Source: Acridotheres tristis
Taxonomy: Eukaryota > Chordata > Aves > Passeriformes > Sturnidae
DNA: 64,000 bases
Assembly: GCA_037013685.1 (NCBI GenBank)
Contig: CM072919.1
Location: 26,832,646 to 26,896,645 of the forward strand
Reading direction: 5' to 3'
In this document: positions 33,501 through 43,782 of the stretch, one piece after another
Position numbering within the stretch: position 1 is the stretch's first letter
How the letters are laid out: every line of letters starts with the position of its first letter
Position numbers and translations under genes: made by a program
The notes under the pieces: generated by a model
What the model was told of the DNA's origin: nothing
Seen by the model: only the letters and a program-made list of their open reading frames with translations
Database searches by the model: none

Positions 33501-33701
33501 GGAATATCAGATGGAGATAAGGTTCCAGTGGTACACATGAGAGGTATACTAGGAAAAACTGTTTGGGTGAATCCTGCCTCCAGCAAAGACAATCCCATCC
33601 ATGGAGTTGTATTCGCTCAAGGACCGGGTTGCACCTGGTGGGTGATGCAAAAGAATGGAGAGACCCGATGTATACCCCAAGGAGACCTTGTTTTAGGGTG
33701 A
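30519..33701 (+). CDS. pol: Pol: protease, reverse transcriptase, RNase H, integrase
   Basis: The frame is continuous with gag after the UAG and open for 1,060 codons to TGA 33699-33701. Residues are counted here from the GTG at 30573. The protease has catalytic DTG at 19-21 and an ILGIDFL motif at 78-83. The reverse transcriptase has D232 in ATIDIANAFF, LPQGW at 264-268 and catalytic YIDD at 294-297. RNase H has D606, E644, D668 and D738. The integrase has a zinc-binding HHCC set (H765, H770, C799, C802), catalytic D832, D891 and E927 with D-35-E spacing, and a C-terminal strand-rich tail. All these catalytic residues are present and there are no internal stops. Mammalian ERV-L elements carry a dUTPase after integrase; none fits here before the 3' LTR. 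No separate start is needed if readthrough operates. Minus-strand frames across pol are shadows. Confidence 0.95.
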   Translation, partial: RGPASSQGEARENRIFWTVWIRWPGTSEPQEHRALVDTGSQCTLIPSGHVGKEPVSIAGVTGGSQELTLLEAEVSLTGKEWQKHPIVTGPEAPCILGIDFLRNGYYKDPKGLRWAFGIAAVAAEGIKQLNTLPGLSENPSAVGLLRVKEQQVPIATSTVHRRQYRTNRDAVIPIHKMIRELESQGVVSKTHSPFNSPIWPVRKSEGEWRLTVDYRALNEVTPPLSAAVPDMLELQYELESKAAKWYATIDIANAFFSIPLAAECRPQFAFTWRGVQYTWNRLPQGWKHSPTICHGLIQAALEKGGAPEHLQYIDDIIVWGDTAMEVFQRGEKIIEILLGAGFAIKKSKVKGPAQEIQFLGVKWQDGRRQIPSEVINKITAMSPPTSKKETQAFLGAIGFWRMHIPEYSQIVSPLYLVTRKKNDFHWGPEQQQAFAQIKQEIAHAVALGPVRTGPDVKNVLYSAAGNRGLSWSLWQKVPGETRGRPLGFWSRSYRGSEANYTPTEREILAAYEGVQAASEVVGTETQLLLAPRLPVLGWMFKGKVPSTHHATDATWSKWIALITQRARIGNPNRPGILEIITNWPEGEDFGLAKEEEQEQVTRAEEAPPYNQLPADETRYALSTDGSCRIVGMNRKWKAAVWSPTRQVAQATEGEGGSSQLAELKAVQLALDIAEREKWPKLYLYTDSWMVANALWGWLERWKKADWQRRGKPIWAANEWKDIATRIEKLPVKVRHVDAHVPKSRANEEHRHNEQVDQAAQIEVSKIDLDWQHKGELFLARWAHDASGHQGRDATYKWARDRGVDLTMDSISQVIHDCETCAAIKQAKRVKPLWYGGRWAKYKYGEAWQIDYITLPQTRQGKRYVLTMVEATTGWLETYPVPHATARNTILGLEKQVLWRHGTPERIESDNGTHFKNSLINTWAREHGIEWVYHIPYHAPAAGKVERCNGLLKTTLKALGGGTFKNWEINLPKATWLVNTRGSTNRAGPAQSEPLGISDGDKVPVVHMRGILGKTVWVNPASSKDNPIHGVVFAQGPGCTWWVMQKNGETRCIPQGDLVLG

Positions 33702-33786
33702 AATACCTATAGTACTGTGCCTATGTCTCTAACTGCATGTATGTATATATAATGTAACAGTTTAATTTGATATAGCATATTAGTAT

Positions 33787-33809
33787 GGGAGAAATTCAGG
33801 GGTGGATAA
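33787..33809 (+). promoter_or_regulatory. Purine-rich tract before 3' LTR
   Basis: Purine-rich but interrupted sequence, GGGAGAAATTCAGGGG then TGGATAA, directly precedes the 3' LTR. Its position is that of the polypurine tract that primes plus-strand DNA synthesis. The core is probably the AGGGG-containing part. Confidence 0.7.
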
Positions 33810-34531
33810 TGTTAAGGGTTGAATTGCCCCCCTTTTCTTGCTGTGAATTCCTCCCATTGTTATGTTAAGTAGTTGTGGCTACACCTTAAAACGACAGATA
33901 ATGCTCTCTCGTAGGGGGGTGGGTGGAGGAGGAGGAGGGGGGAACCGGAAAAGGAAAGGTGGGAGAGGGGGCTGGAAAGGGGACTCTCTCTCGCTGGGCT
34001 CGTGGACGGAGAGGACACCCCCGTGCTCCACTCTGCCATCTCCCCCTGACATCTCCGTGCTGAGATCCACGCTCCCTGCCTGGGACATCGCTCTGCCGCT
34101 CTCGCATCTCACGCTACTATCTCCGGACACTCTGCGGAGCACCACGACCAACACCGTGAGAGGGGGGAGTCACCTTCTCACCCCCGCTCACCTCTGGGCC
34201 GCGGCCGCCATCACTCCAGCCCTCTGCAACTGCGCGGGACCCGCCCTGCCCCCACAGCACCGGTAACTGAGCACAGGGAGACGGCCTGCGGCCAAAGGGG
34301 ACTGGAGCGGAGCTAGACTGTTCTGTTCTGTTGCCAATTTTCATAGCTGTTGTTGTTTTCTGCCTTGTTAAATACCAGTAAAGAACTGTTATTTCACATC
34401 CCCATATCTCCTGCCTGAAAGCGTCTGATTTGGACCCTAAAATAATTAAAAGGGGGGGGAGTGCATTCTGCATTGCAGAAAAGGGGTTTTTGCCTTTCCT
34501 TAAACCATACCTGTCTTTTCAAACCAAGACA
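33810..34531 (+). repeat. 3' LTR of the ERV-L provirus
   Basis: 722 bp, TGTTAAGG to CCAAGACA, near-identical to the 5' LTR. It lacks the GA dinucleotide present in the 5' copy and differs at about six bases (for example CTCCAC here against CTCCGC, and CGACCAACACC here against CGACCGACACC). It would supply the poly(A) signal for the proviral RNA. Confidence 0.96.
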
Positions 34532-34536
34532 GTATA
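34532..34536 (+). repeat. Target-site duplication, right copy (gtata)
   Basis: gtata directly after the 3' LTR CA, matching 27692-27696. Confidence 0.95.
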
Positions 34537-37500
34537 CTAAGCAAATAGTGGTCACAGAAAAAATTCTGAAATATTGCCGTGTTGCAAGTCAAACCTGATT
34601 TTACTGACATATGTGTCCAAGTCTGAGGTTATTATTTAAATTACAGGTGGTATAGTGATGTGTGTTCAGCTTTTAAGTACGGAAGTGATTGCAAATGCTG
34701 TTCTAACTTATGCATTGGTACTGATGCTAATTAAGTGATAGCAGAGATTTTCTTCAAGTTTATGGAGTATAATCAGTTCTCTCGTGTTCAATAAATGCCA
34801 TAGCTACAATGTGTGGTATTAATTTCACGCTACAGTGGGAAATGGTGATTGTTGCCAAATGTAATCATAATTCATGGCCAATTTTGATTATTACAGTCAT
34901 GTTCAGTGCGCAGAGAAATTATCTAATTCATAATAATTTTAAGAAGTCATAACCAGACATTTAAAAGTTATGACTTTTCCACTTCAGCTACATATTTTTT
35001 GCTGTAGACCTGCAAGTGATCCAGAGGTAACATAAGATACTTAAACTTGCTGTTCCAAAACCGATTGAATGTTACCTGGTTTTCTTGCATTTGTCAGGCA
35101 TTGGTCACATTAAGGTACCTTGTTGCTGATAACAAGCACAGAGGAAGTTCCCATTGGTGACAGAGGCTCACATGGAGCCAGTGTTGTCTGGATTTTCCCA
35201 AAGCAGAACATTCCTAAAGGAGAAGCAGACTGGCTCTCTCCTCCCTTTCTCTGATCATTGCAGAGGCAGACAGTCCTCATGGCAAGGCTTAATGCTGAGG
35301 CTATTTTGGCCATTGTAAATGGCCTAGTAGATGTTTTTCATTTTTAGACTGAATATATGTAGGCATTCAAATTAACTTCTGGAATCCTATAACATATGCC
35401 CACAGTCCATTGCCTTTTCATAAAGTAATTTTCTTTGAATTAGAATGAACTTGGAACTGCAAGTCATGGATGTTGTCTTGGTCATTAATACAAACAGCTT
35501 CACTTATTAACAGGTTTCTGTCATAACAACCACTCTAGGTACTAAATAATTTAGTCCCAGGTCAAATCCTATTTCCTGCAACACTATTTGTATCTTACTG
35601 CAGATGAAACAATGCTCACTCCAGACCAAACAGACCTCTTGCTTAAGCACTTTCAGATTCCTTTGTAAGCATCTGCTCTTCCCTATGGAACCCACAGGTG
35701 GGATTTTCATGTTCATGAACCCACAAAGCTCGTTGATCATCACCTTCTCATCCACTTTACAGAAAACTAACCTATCACAATATTTTTTCCAAATATTTGA
35801 TTTTAAAAGAGAGCAAAAAACCCCAAGAGCATTCATGTTTGTTAAGTAAATGGTAGATAAGTTTTGTTTATTACTGTTTCCAGGTATTAGCAGGACAAAC
35901 CTGTCGATATATAGCTTTGGAAACCCTATCAAGGTCTTTGTCAAGAAAAGAGCTAGAAGTTTCAGAACTAAAGAACTGGTTCTAGCAAGCTAAAGACCTT
36001 AGCTAAAGCTAAAGAGTACAGCTATGTGTTCCCATAAACACATGGCATTAATCCAGCCCCACAGTCTCTGAACCATTGGAATGGCCAGCAGCTGGGATTT
36101 GCAGTATGTTCTAGACAGCCAGACTCTGTGCATGCTCCTCTTTGCATAACCACAGCTATTTGACAGGCCTGTAGCAGCTCTACTAAGTCTTGTCACGTAG
36201 CTTTAATTTGGATTGCCAATACTTTCACTGCCCAAATTTGTAAAATATATTGGTTTTTTTCCCAGAATAATTCTAACCACAGAACAGGGGATTCTACTCC
36301 CTCTGGGTGTTCCCAAGTAAAATCACCTCATGGCAGAACTCTCCACAGGTGATGGACAGCAGTGATACAGGAATAGCATAACTTTATGGCACAATTCCCT
36401 GTCAGGTAAAGAAATTTCCTTCCCCCCATAGAATTAACCAATACGTTTAACAAAACATAGATACACATGGAAGATAAACTATAATTCAATTAGTGGGTGT
36501 GCAAAAAGTTGTCATTCACAACAATAATAGAAGAATTAAAACACATTTGCAATAAAATTTTATTGCTTCAAATGATGTTAGTGATTTTCCAAAATGTCTC
36601 CAAAATATCTTGTTTAGCATTGCTGAGGACAAATTTTACTTTAGAAAACACAGTAGAATAAAGATTCCTGAAGATACTTGATAGTTCAATATATACATAC
36701 TTTATTAGGAGATAAACAGTTGAAAGACACTTATTAAATTCAGTGAAATGTTCCCTCCTGCTGAGGGGCATGTCTAATGAAGTCACCCTTTGGCTTTCTC
36801 TTTGGTTTTCCCCTTTTAAACTTTTGAGTTTGCCTATCAGCTAATTCCACATGAGTGGAAATAGGTCCCTCAAGTACCGTCTGGGAGACCTCTGAGTTTC
36901 ACCTTCAGTAGAAGCCTGCCCCAAAACCTACTGATGGTAGGAAAAGGTTTCTAGATACTGTTCAGAAGGATTGTATTTGAAGTGGCTGATACTTGATAAA
37001 AGCCACAGGAAAGACTCATTTTAAGTAAAGCAAGTAAGAAGGAAACATAGAAAATATCCTGGAGCAAAATTACTAGTTAAAGATTACCCAGACTTTTTCC
37101 TGAAAGAAATTGTCAGGGTTTGGTTTGGTTTGGTTTGGTTTGGTTTGGTTTGGTTTGGTTTGGTTTGGTTTGCTTGTTTGGTGTGCTTTGCTTTGCTTTT
37201 TTGGTCATTATTATAGTTTCAAATTTATTTGAATCTGCTGATGTAAATGGAATAATAGCATAAGATTTTTCCAGAAACCCTTACTAAGTGAACTGGCCTT
37301 GTTCACTTACAGTCTGTGTGGTGTCAAATCTAGTAATTACATGTACTGGGATGGAAGTTGCACACATGGTATGTGCAGATTAAACCACTTTACCACTTAG
37401 ATTTTTTTTGATACAGGAATGAAGTAAGTTTGCAAACCAAGAAATTCACTGTATGGGAAGAGTGGTTGCAGCATAAAAAAGATTAATGAGAACCTTGTAG

Positions 37501-40340
37501 AATAAAGCTGCCCACAGAATTAGAAAATTGTTCTTAACTGATTTTATTTTTGCATGCAATAGGCATATTTATGCCAGTAAAATGATGAATCTTTCTGAAC
37601 AGAGAGACACCAAATGTTTTGTGCTCTATCACGTTTTACTAGATTTAGTCAGCTTCTGTCTTCTTTTTTAATTGGACCAGGTGAATTTATTTGAATTGTT
37701 TCTTCCCATACTAGCCAAAACATTAGTGTCTGATGTCTTCTGACAGCGGAAGTGTATTACTTAGGGAAATATATGTAAAATTATGAATGAGAAACATTGT
37801 GATAGCACTCAGGAGAAGATACAGGCAGTGGATGAAAATCCTGACAATTCCCCTGACAAGACCCTGCTAGTGCAAGAAATGCAGACAAAGCAAGGGCTAT
37901 TACTTCCTGTCTCAATATCATGACTTCTTTCAGTAAAGACAACTCTCATTTCTCAAGTGTTGAATGGGGCCACATTATTGCAAGCAAACTAGTGATCCTC
38001 CCAGTGAAGAGAGAGTGTCTGTATTGAGAACTGCAGGAGAAGGTCAGTGCTGAAGCCTTTGCATATCAAGTCTCAGCACAGAACCCACATGTGTTCTGGA
38101 GAAGCAGAATTCAGAATTGCAGGATATCTTGCCTGGAGCTCTTATTTATCAGATAATGTCTATTAGCCATCGTGTCCTTGTTTTGAAAGAAAGAAATCCC
38201 TTGGTGGGAAAGGAAGTGAGGATCAATAATAAAATCTACCTCTATAAATAACACCAGCTTTACAATAGGGCTTTTGCTTTTACACAGTTTATACAGGCAA
38301 ATTACTTGGCAAACTCCTTTGACAGCAGACAAGCAGCCTCAGTTTGCTATTTTTGAGCCTCTTATTCATCACAAGAACTTTATCAAAAATATAATTTCTA
38401 TTCTTCTGCAAACAAAAAAATCTAGTATCTGAAAATAACAGTCATTCATTTTTGAAGCTGGCAGGACTGACTTGGGAAGAAGTTATGCATTATCTTTTTT
38501 GTAGAGCAGACTTTTCATTTTATCCACTGTAAATAATTAAATACTGCATATTGTATTAAAAAATTAAGTGTTTTGAAGGGGAGAGAAAGAAGATCATACA
38601 ACCTAACTCAAGATCACCACAGGGAATTTTTATGGTGCTGTGGAGATGCCCAAGAGAGTGCAAGTAGTGCATATCCACAGGCTAGCCCTCCTATTCAGAC
38701 CCAACACTGCAGAAATCAGTGTTTCTAGGGAAATGACTTCTGTGGCATACAAGCAGTGTATGTAACAAACTACCGGCATAGCAGTTCCCGGCTGGTTAGC
38801 ATGTTGCACATTTTCGACAGCCATTCCCTCAGCCGTGTCCCTTCAGGACAGATGCACCTCCTATTTCCCCAAAAATCATCACTGCCCAATTTCATCTGCC
38901 TTTGCTTGCTTTGGCTCTGAAGCAGGAGAGCATAAAAGTCACGCCTTGCCCTGGATATTCCTGCTTTTGTTTGTTGATGTTATTTTGATGTTAGGTCTTA
39001 AATATGACTCTTGAAATTAGAGAATCATAATAACCATGGATCAGGGAAATACTAAAAAGAAAGTGACAGCTATTTGAACAACTAATACATTTATGCATTT
39101 CCTTGCCTTCAGGTGTACTAACATAGCACCTCCATCAATACCTCAGATACAAAGTACAGGAAATTCCAATTTTCTCTTTCTCCCCCAGCAAGTTAGAGTA
39201 ACAAAAACTCTTTGTTCAAATTCAATATAAGGAAAAAGCCAACCCAAAAAAACCCAGGGAAAAGTCTCACTCCTTATCAGCAAGGAACAAAGGCTTGATT
39301 CTACAAACTAGCTTTAAGTTTTTCTTGCCTGAGGTACAGAAAACAAAACTTAAGGTCCAGTAAAGCATTTTGACTACATTAACTGCAAACTAATTTGAAA
39401 ATCAAGAGGAGTTATTCCCAGATGTATGTTTAAAGGGACCGAGGTCTTATCCCAGCAATTCTCCTGGGTACCATGTGGTGTGACAGAGACAGATGAGGCG
39501 ATGGTGAATCTGCAGGCGCTGGTATCTCCCCTCCCAGCTGCAGGACTGGAGGCAGGGACCTGTGTGTGCCACGGCTGCTTGTGGAGCTCCGTCTTCCAGG
39601 CTCCATCACTGGTTGCACCAGGGACTTGAACAATGCCAGGCTGAAAAACGGCTTCGATTTATCCCTCTCACAACATCCATAGCAGAAAGATGAGACAGCA
39701 ACACACAGATATTGATAGGAAAAAATTCTAAACACACGGAGTTCAAACTCTGGTTTTGGTTGATCAAAAGCTGTGCTACTTTGGTTTGTAAGACAATCAG
39801 AGAGGAAAGATTTGATTTATGAAAGCCTGGAAAATAGTGAGATGTTTTTCTGCTGCAAAAATGTAAATGCATGAAAGCATTAAGGCAACAGAAATTGCCT
39901 GAGTTTTGAAAGAATCATTATAAAACTGTGGGATTTATTGCTATAACAGAATTTTTCCCACTACCTTTCCCATTGCAATATTAACTCTACTTCTAGAGAT
40001 TTGTGATCTCTCTTTAGGCTCCCTTGTAAGTGGTATTCAATGCCTACAGACTGCAAATAAAATCTATATATCACGGCAAATTTCAAGGTTCATTGCTAGA
40101 TAAATGCTTTTCACATGTCCACACTTGGCTTCACAAAAATAATTTTCTTCGAGGGTTGAAATAAGTGCATTCTGATATGATTGTTAAATAATTTATTACA
40201 AAATGTTCATTTGGTATTAAAATATTCTCCAGTATTTAATAGAAATAATTGTTTATATTTCTTATTCAACTAGATGAGAAGACATTATCCAATTATTTGG
40301 TGTCTGAGAACTATACTTTCACAAATTTACAGAGTATTTT
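34537..40340. other. Intergenic; GGTTT microsatellite, no gene recognised
   Basis: AT-rich unique-looking DNA. A minus-strand frame of 145 codons at 35507-35944 begins with TTG and has no recognised motif. A GC-richer patch at about 39420-39640 has short frames only. Simple repeats include GGTTT at 37118-37172. Homeobox-like TAAT-rich sequence at about 34850-34980 could be regulatory, but I cannot support that. Confidence 0.55.
37118..37172 (+). repeat. (GGTTT)n microsatellite
   Basis: Eleven perfect GGTTT units, followed by imperfect GTTTG/CTTTG units to about 37200. Confidence 0.95.
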
Positions 40341-40463
40341 GTGTTGCAAGGGACCCACGAGGATCATTGAGTCCAACGCCTTAGTGAACAGCCGAGAGAG
40401 GGATTGATCTCAGAACCTTGATTTTATTAACACCATGCTCTAACCAACTGATCTCATTTCAGC
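40341..40463 (-). mobile_element. tRNA-Ile-headed, CR1-tailed SINE
   Basis: On the minus strand the element starts with a tRNA-like head, GATCAGTTGGTTAGAGCATG then GTGTTAATAAAATCAAGGTT and GATCAATCCC. This follows tRNA-Ile through the D arm, anticodon arm and T arm, with the internal promoter boxes degraded. It continues into GGCGTTGGACTCAATGATCC and GTGGGTCCCTTGCAAC, a CR1 3'-end sequence. A tRNA head plus a CR1 tail is the layout of passerine SINEs mobilised by CR1 (TguSINE1-like). It is a transposed copy, not a functional tRNA gene. Confidence 0.8.
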
Positions 40464-41276
40464 GATGGGATCTGAGCCAAAATCTTATTTATTATTATTG
40501 GTAGACTAGGAACTGAATGATAAATTTGTTGAATCTTCAGTTTTTCCAAGAGAATTTTGGCTAATAAAAAATTAATTGCCTGTGCGTCTGCAGAAAACTA
40601 ACATTTCTATTTGAGGTTGTATCCTATATACTGTTAAAGACAGAACAAACCCCTTGAGTTTTTGCCCAGACTTCGTTTAAACCACGACATTTTAAATTGC
40701 TTGCAGAGAACATGTTTATGTGAAGAGGTGAAATCAGATTGCAATGAGATTCCTTGCCTTCCCAAATTCGTGGAAGAATGAGAGTATAGCTACTGCACTG
40801 GGTCTGATGAGGAGACTCACACAAGCAGGTGAAAGCTGGTGGCAGCCCAGCACAGGACTGCCCAGAGGGTGGTTTAACATTAGTGGTACAATGTCCACTA
40901 AATGAAACCTTTAAAAGAGGACACTGAAACCAGTGGGATAACATCCTCCTGTGCCACTTAAGGCCTGCAATCCTGTGAGGAACTGCTCTTTCCCTAGATG
41001 ACTGAGCAAATTCTTCCATTTCCCTATAATGGAAGTATAATTCTAAAATAAAATAATTTTGGCAGCAAAATTATATCTTCAAAGAAAAAATTTAATTGAT
41101 CAACCTATCTAACTGACCTATTTCCCTCAGTTGGTAATGATGTAATTTTCCTAACTAATTTAAAATTAGTTGTTTAAATTAATTGTAAGCAGTGCCCACT
41201 TTTAGTCAGTACTAGTTAAGTATTTTCAGAGACTCTGATTGTTGCTTGTAACATTAAATCACCAAAACTGCAAGTT
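40464..41276. other. Intergenic, no gene recognised
   Basis: AT-rich. A 131-codon minus-strand frame at 40624-41019 has no recognised motif and is not called. Confidence 0.55.
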
Positions 41277-41751
41277 TGCTAAAACTAACCCTGGCAAGCA
41301 TCAATAAACAGAGCCAAAGGGAGTTGAAGATTGAACATCTGGGACCTTAAATTTATGGCCCTTCAAGGATGTTGCAGTAACCAGAAGTTACAGCGGAGAT
41401 TAAGGCCTGGGAAGTTGGAGACTACCTGTCTGACAAAAAGATGATAAAAATACTAAAGAATGTGGACCAAATCAGCATGAAGAGTGAAAAATCAATAACA
41501 AATAGAGGATAGAATACTAATTAATGAAAATAACTATGCAAATTAGAACCAGTGAGCATACATTTCTTTTTTTGTTAAAAATGTATAAATAAGCAAAGAA
41601 GTTTTGTATTGGCATCTGCGTGGAGGCCAGGACTTTATCAGCCACACACACGTCTTAGCCAAGAATAAAGCAATGCCTTACTCCCTAGCACTAACAAAGC
41701 AGTCTTAGAGAGCCTTATCCATCCTGAGGATAATGGAGGATTTCAGTGACA
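41277..41751 (+). repeat. Diverged LTR (sibling of 13926-14382)
   Basis: Shares the block order of 13926-14382: GTTGGAGACTACCTGTCTG, CTAAAGAATGTGGACCAAAT, a TATAAAT box at about 41584, AATAAA at 41664-41669, and a TTTCAGTGACA end. The promoter-to-poly(A) arrangement and CA terminus support LTR identity. The 5' boundary is approximate and no target-site duplication is evident. No internal sequence adjoins it. Confidence 0.65.
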
Positions 41752-42354
41752 CCCCTGCTTAGAATGAAATAGTATTTCTTATAAACCTGTAGGAGAAACT
41801 GTAATACTGCTGTGACCATAGAGATTCATGACTATTTGTGTGGTAATTTTGGAAAGGTCATCCCATCTGTTAATTCATCTCATTTACACATCAGGGAAGA
41901 ACAGTAGTTGGGAACCTGGTTTCTTACCACTGCAGTGATTCTTTATGAAAAGACAGAGCAGATAAGGAATACATGCCCACGTGCAGCAGCAGCCTTCCAT
42001 TTGGCTTTCTCAAGAGACACTTTGGTGTCTGCATGCCAAGTAGATGATTAAAGGTCAACAGTGATCCATGTGGCACTGAGCATGAGTCACCACTATGAGA
42101 AGTCTATTAAGCATAATTAATAAGTGGACAAGAGGACTTATTCCTAACCATCCTTAAATTCTGGGACATTTTTCAAACACTAAAGCACAAGAGGCACCTG
42201 CAAAAAATGCTGGATATATGTGATTTCACATATACTTTGGAGTATTTTTTTTTCTCCTGTGAAGGAAGCTGGATATCCAACCTATATTTCAAGATACCTG
42301 TGTGCAGACAATCTTTGTAGAGCAAAGAGAAATGCAGTCAAAAGAAATAACAAA
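41752..42354. other. Intergenic, no gene recognised
   Basis: Unique-looking AT-rich DNA. Nothing supported. Confidence 0.6.
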
Positions 42355-42412
42355 CAATGGAACTAGATAAACTTTCATGTCCCTTCCAACCCAGACCATT
42401 GTGTGATTCTAT
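42355..42412 (+). mobile_element. CR1 LINE 3' tail (about 58 bp)
   Basis: The GGAACTAGATAAACTTTCAT, GTCCCTTCCAACCCAGACCA and TTGTGTGATTCTAT blocks match the extreme 3' end of a CR1 subfamily. Everything 5' of this is missing. Confidence 0.78.
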
Positions 42413-43462
42413 ATAAATCAACTTCTTCATCAAATATTAGTGCTTTAGGAGAGCAACTGGAGAAACAGAGATTACTTTTCAATTTATGTAAAAAGTTAAG
42501 CTTATCTGGAACTGGTCAGATCTGTCATGCTAAGGACACAGTCCTCACTGTATATATTTAAAAGGACAGTCTTCAGAGGGTCCTTTCTTAGAAAAATAGT
42601 TGAAAGAAACCATAAACATCAGAGGCAAATTTCTTATTGTGCTACATCTTTTCAGACATCCTAGTTTGGCTGTTAGTACACCAGATGTTGAAAATCCTGC
42701 CAGACTTTAAGAAACATCACATGATTCAGGACTGAGCACGTTTTAAACCTCAGTATGAAAATCCGTGTGTGTCTGTGTGTGTACGTATGTGTGTATAGCT
42801 TTTAGAGACTGTATTCCCAAAATCTTGATAATTATCAGTGCAGTGAATAAGTGGCATGATGCTGCTTCAGATAATTTTTTCAATAATTAAAAAAAGTTAT
42901 TTTGAGGATTATTGTTTTAATTAAATTTTATCTTCTCTCTTATAAATCCTCTATAATGTAAAACACTCTCATGAAGCTCCTTGTCATTCTGTATTCTCTA
43001 GCACATGTTTTCTCTCCTGTGTTTTATGCTCTTCTCTCTTCTTTCTGGGCTGTCTTACACTCTGATTAAATATGCATCATCTTGATTCATTGCATTGAAT
43101 AATGAAAATATTGCAGAGAATAATGAAAACATTGTCTTCCAGTTATTATCTGAAAGGTAACAGCAAAGAAAATTTTTCAAAAAGACACAAAATATTTTAT
43201 GTATAATTTTGCTAGATGCTTGCAGGCAAGGTACAGTAAAATGTATTTCCACTCAGTCATATTAGTAAGGGAGAGAAAGGATAGATGAATCATCTTAAAA
43301 GTGATAGGGGGTATCTCCTGAAAACTTTGACTGGCTTTAGCTGTTTTGTTTTGTTAGTAAATTCCCATAGTGACAAATTCAATCTCTCTACCTTGGTAAT
43401 AGAATGAACTTTTGTCAAGTTTATATGATACTTTAAAGGGTAAGGGGTGCAAGGGAAAGTTA
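42413..43462. other. Intergenic; GT-rich run, no gene recognised
   Basis: Contains a short GTGTGT-rich run at about 42765-42797. No coding feature supported. Confidence 0.6.
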
Positions 43463-43780
43463 AGTAATGGTACAGAATCTCTGACTGATTTGGGATAGAA
43501 GGGACCTCTGGAGATCATCTAGTCCAACCTCCCTGCTCAAACTAGAGCAGGCTGCACAGGATCATGCAGGGGTGAGATTTGAATATCCCCAGTGAAGGAG
43601 ACTCTGCAGATTCCCTGGGCAGCCTGTGCCAGTGCTTTGTCACCATCAAAGTAAACACATTTCCCCTCATATTGAGATGGAACTCCTTTTTGCCTGTTGT
43701 CCTTTATCCTGCCTTTGGGCCACACTGCGAGGGCCTGGCCCTGTCCTCTTGACATCCATCATTAAGGTATTTGTATACAC
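43463..43780 (-). mobile_element. CR1 LINE 3' fragment
   Basis: The minus strand holds the CR1 3' UTR type that contains GGGCAGCC-, GGACTAGATGATCTCCAGAG- and CTTCTATCCC-like blocks and ends ATCAGTCAGAGATTCTG near 43465. The plus strand reads the familiar complement GACCTCTGGAGATCATCTAG. The 5' side is truncated at about 43780, where the next CR1 piece begins. A minus-strand frame (43537-43755) is incidental. Confidence 0.87.
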
Positions 43781-43782
43781 TC

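Larger units (their letters stand above)
27697..34531 (+). mobile_element. Young, coding-intact ERV-L (class III) type endogenous provirus
   Basis: A 6,835-bp provirus in the order LTR, primer-binding site, gag, pol, polypurine tract, LTR, bounded by identical gtata duplications. The LTRs begin TGTTAAGG and end CCAAGACA, and differ by about six substitutions plus one 2-bp indel over 722 bp (roughly 0.8%), so the insertion is recent. Gag and pol are each open from end to end, apart from the single UAG between them. There is no env and only about 108 bp separate the pol stop from the 3' LTR. The reverse transcriptase and integrase style matches ERV-L (spumavirus-related class III) rather than alpha-, beta- or gammaretroviruses; this assignment is from recognition, not a search. 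Because env is absent, spread would be expected to be intracellular. Confidence 0.93.

Noticed and set aside
40400..40460. Possible functional tRNA-Ile gene
   Set aside because: The acceptor stem is absent, the promoter boxes are degraded and the sequence runs into a CR1 tail, so it is the head of a SINE.
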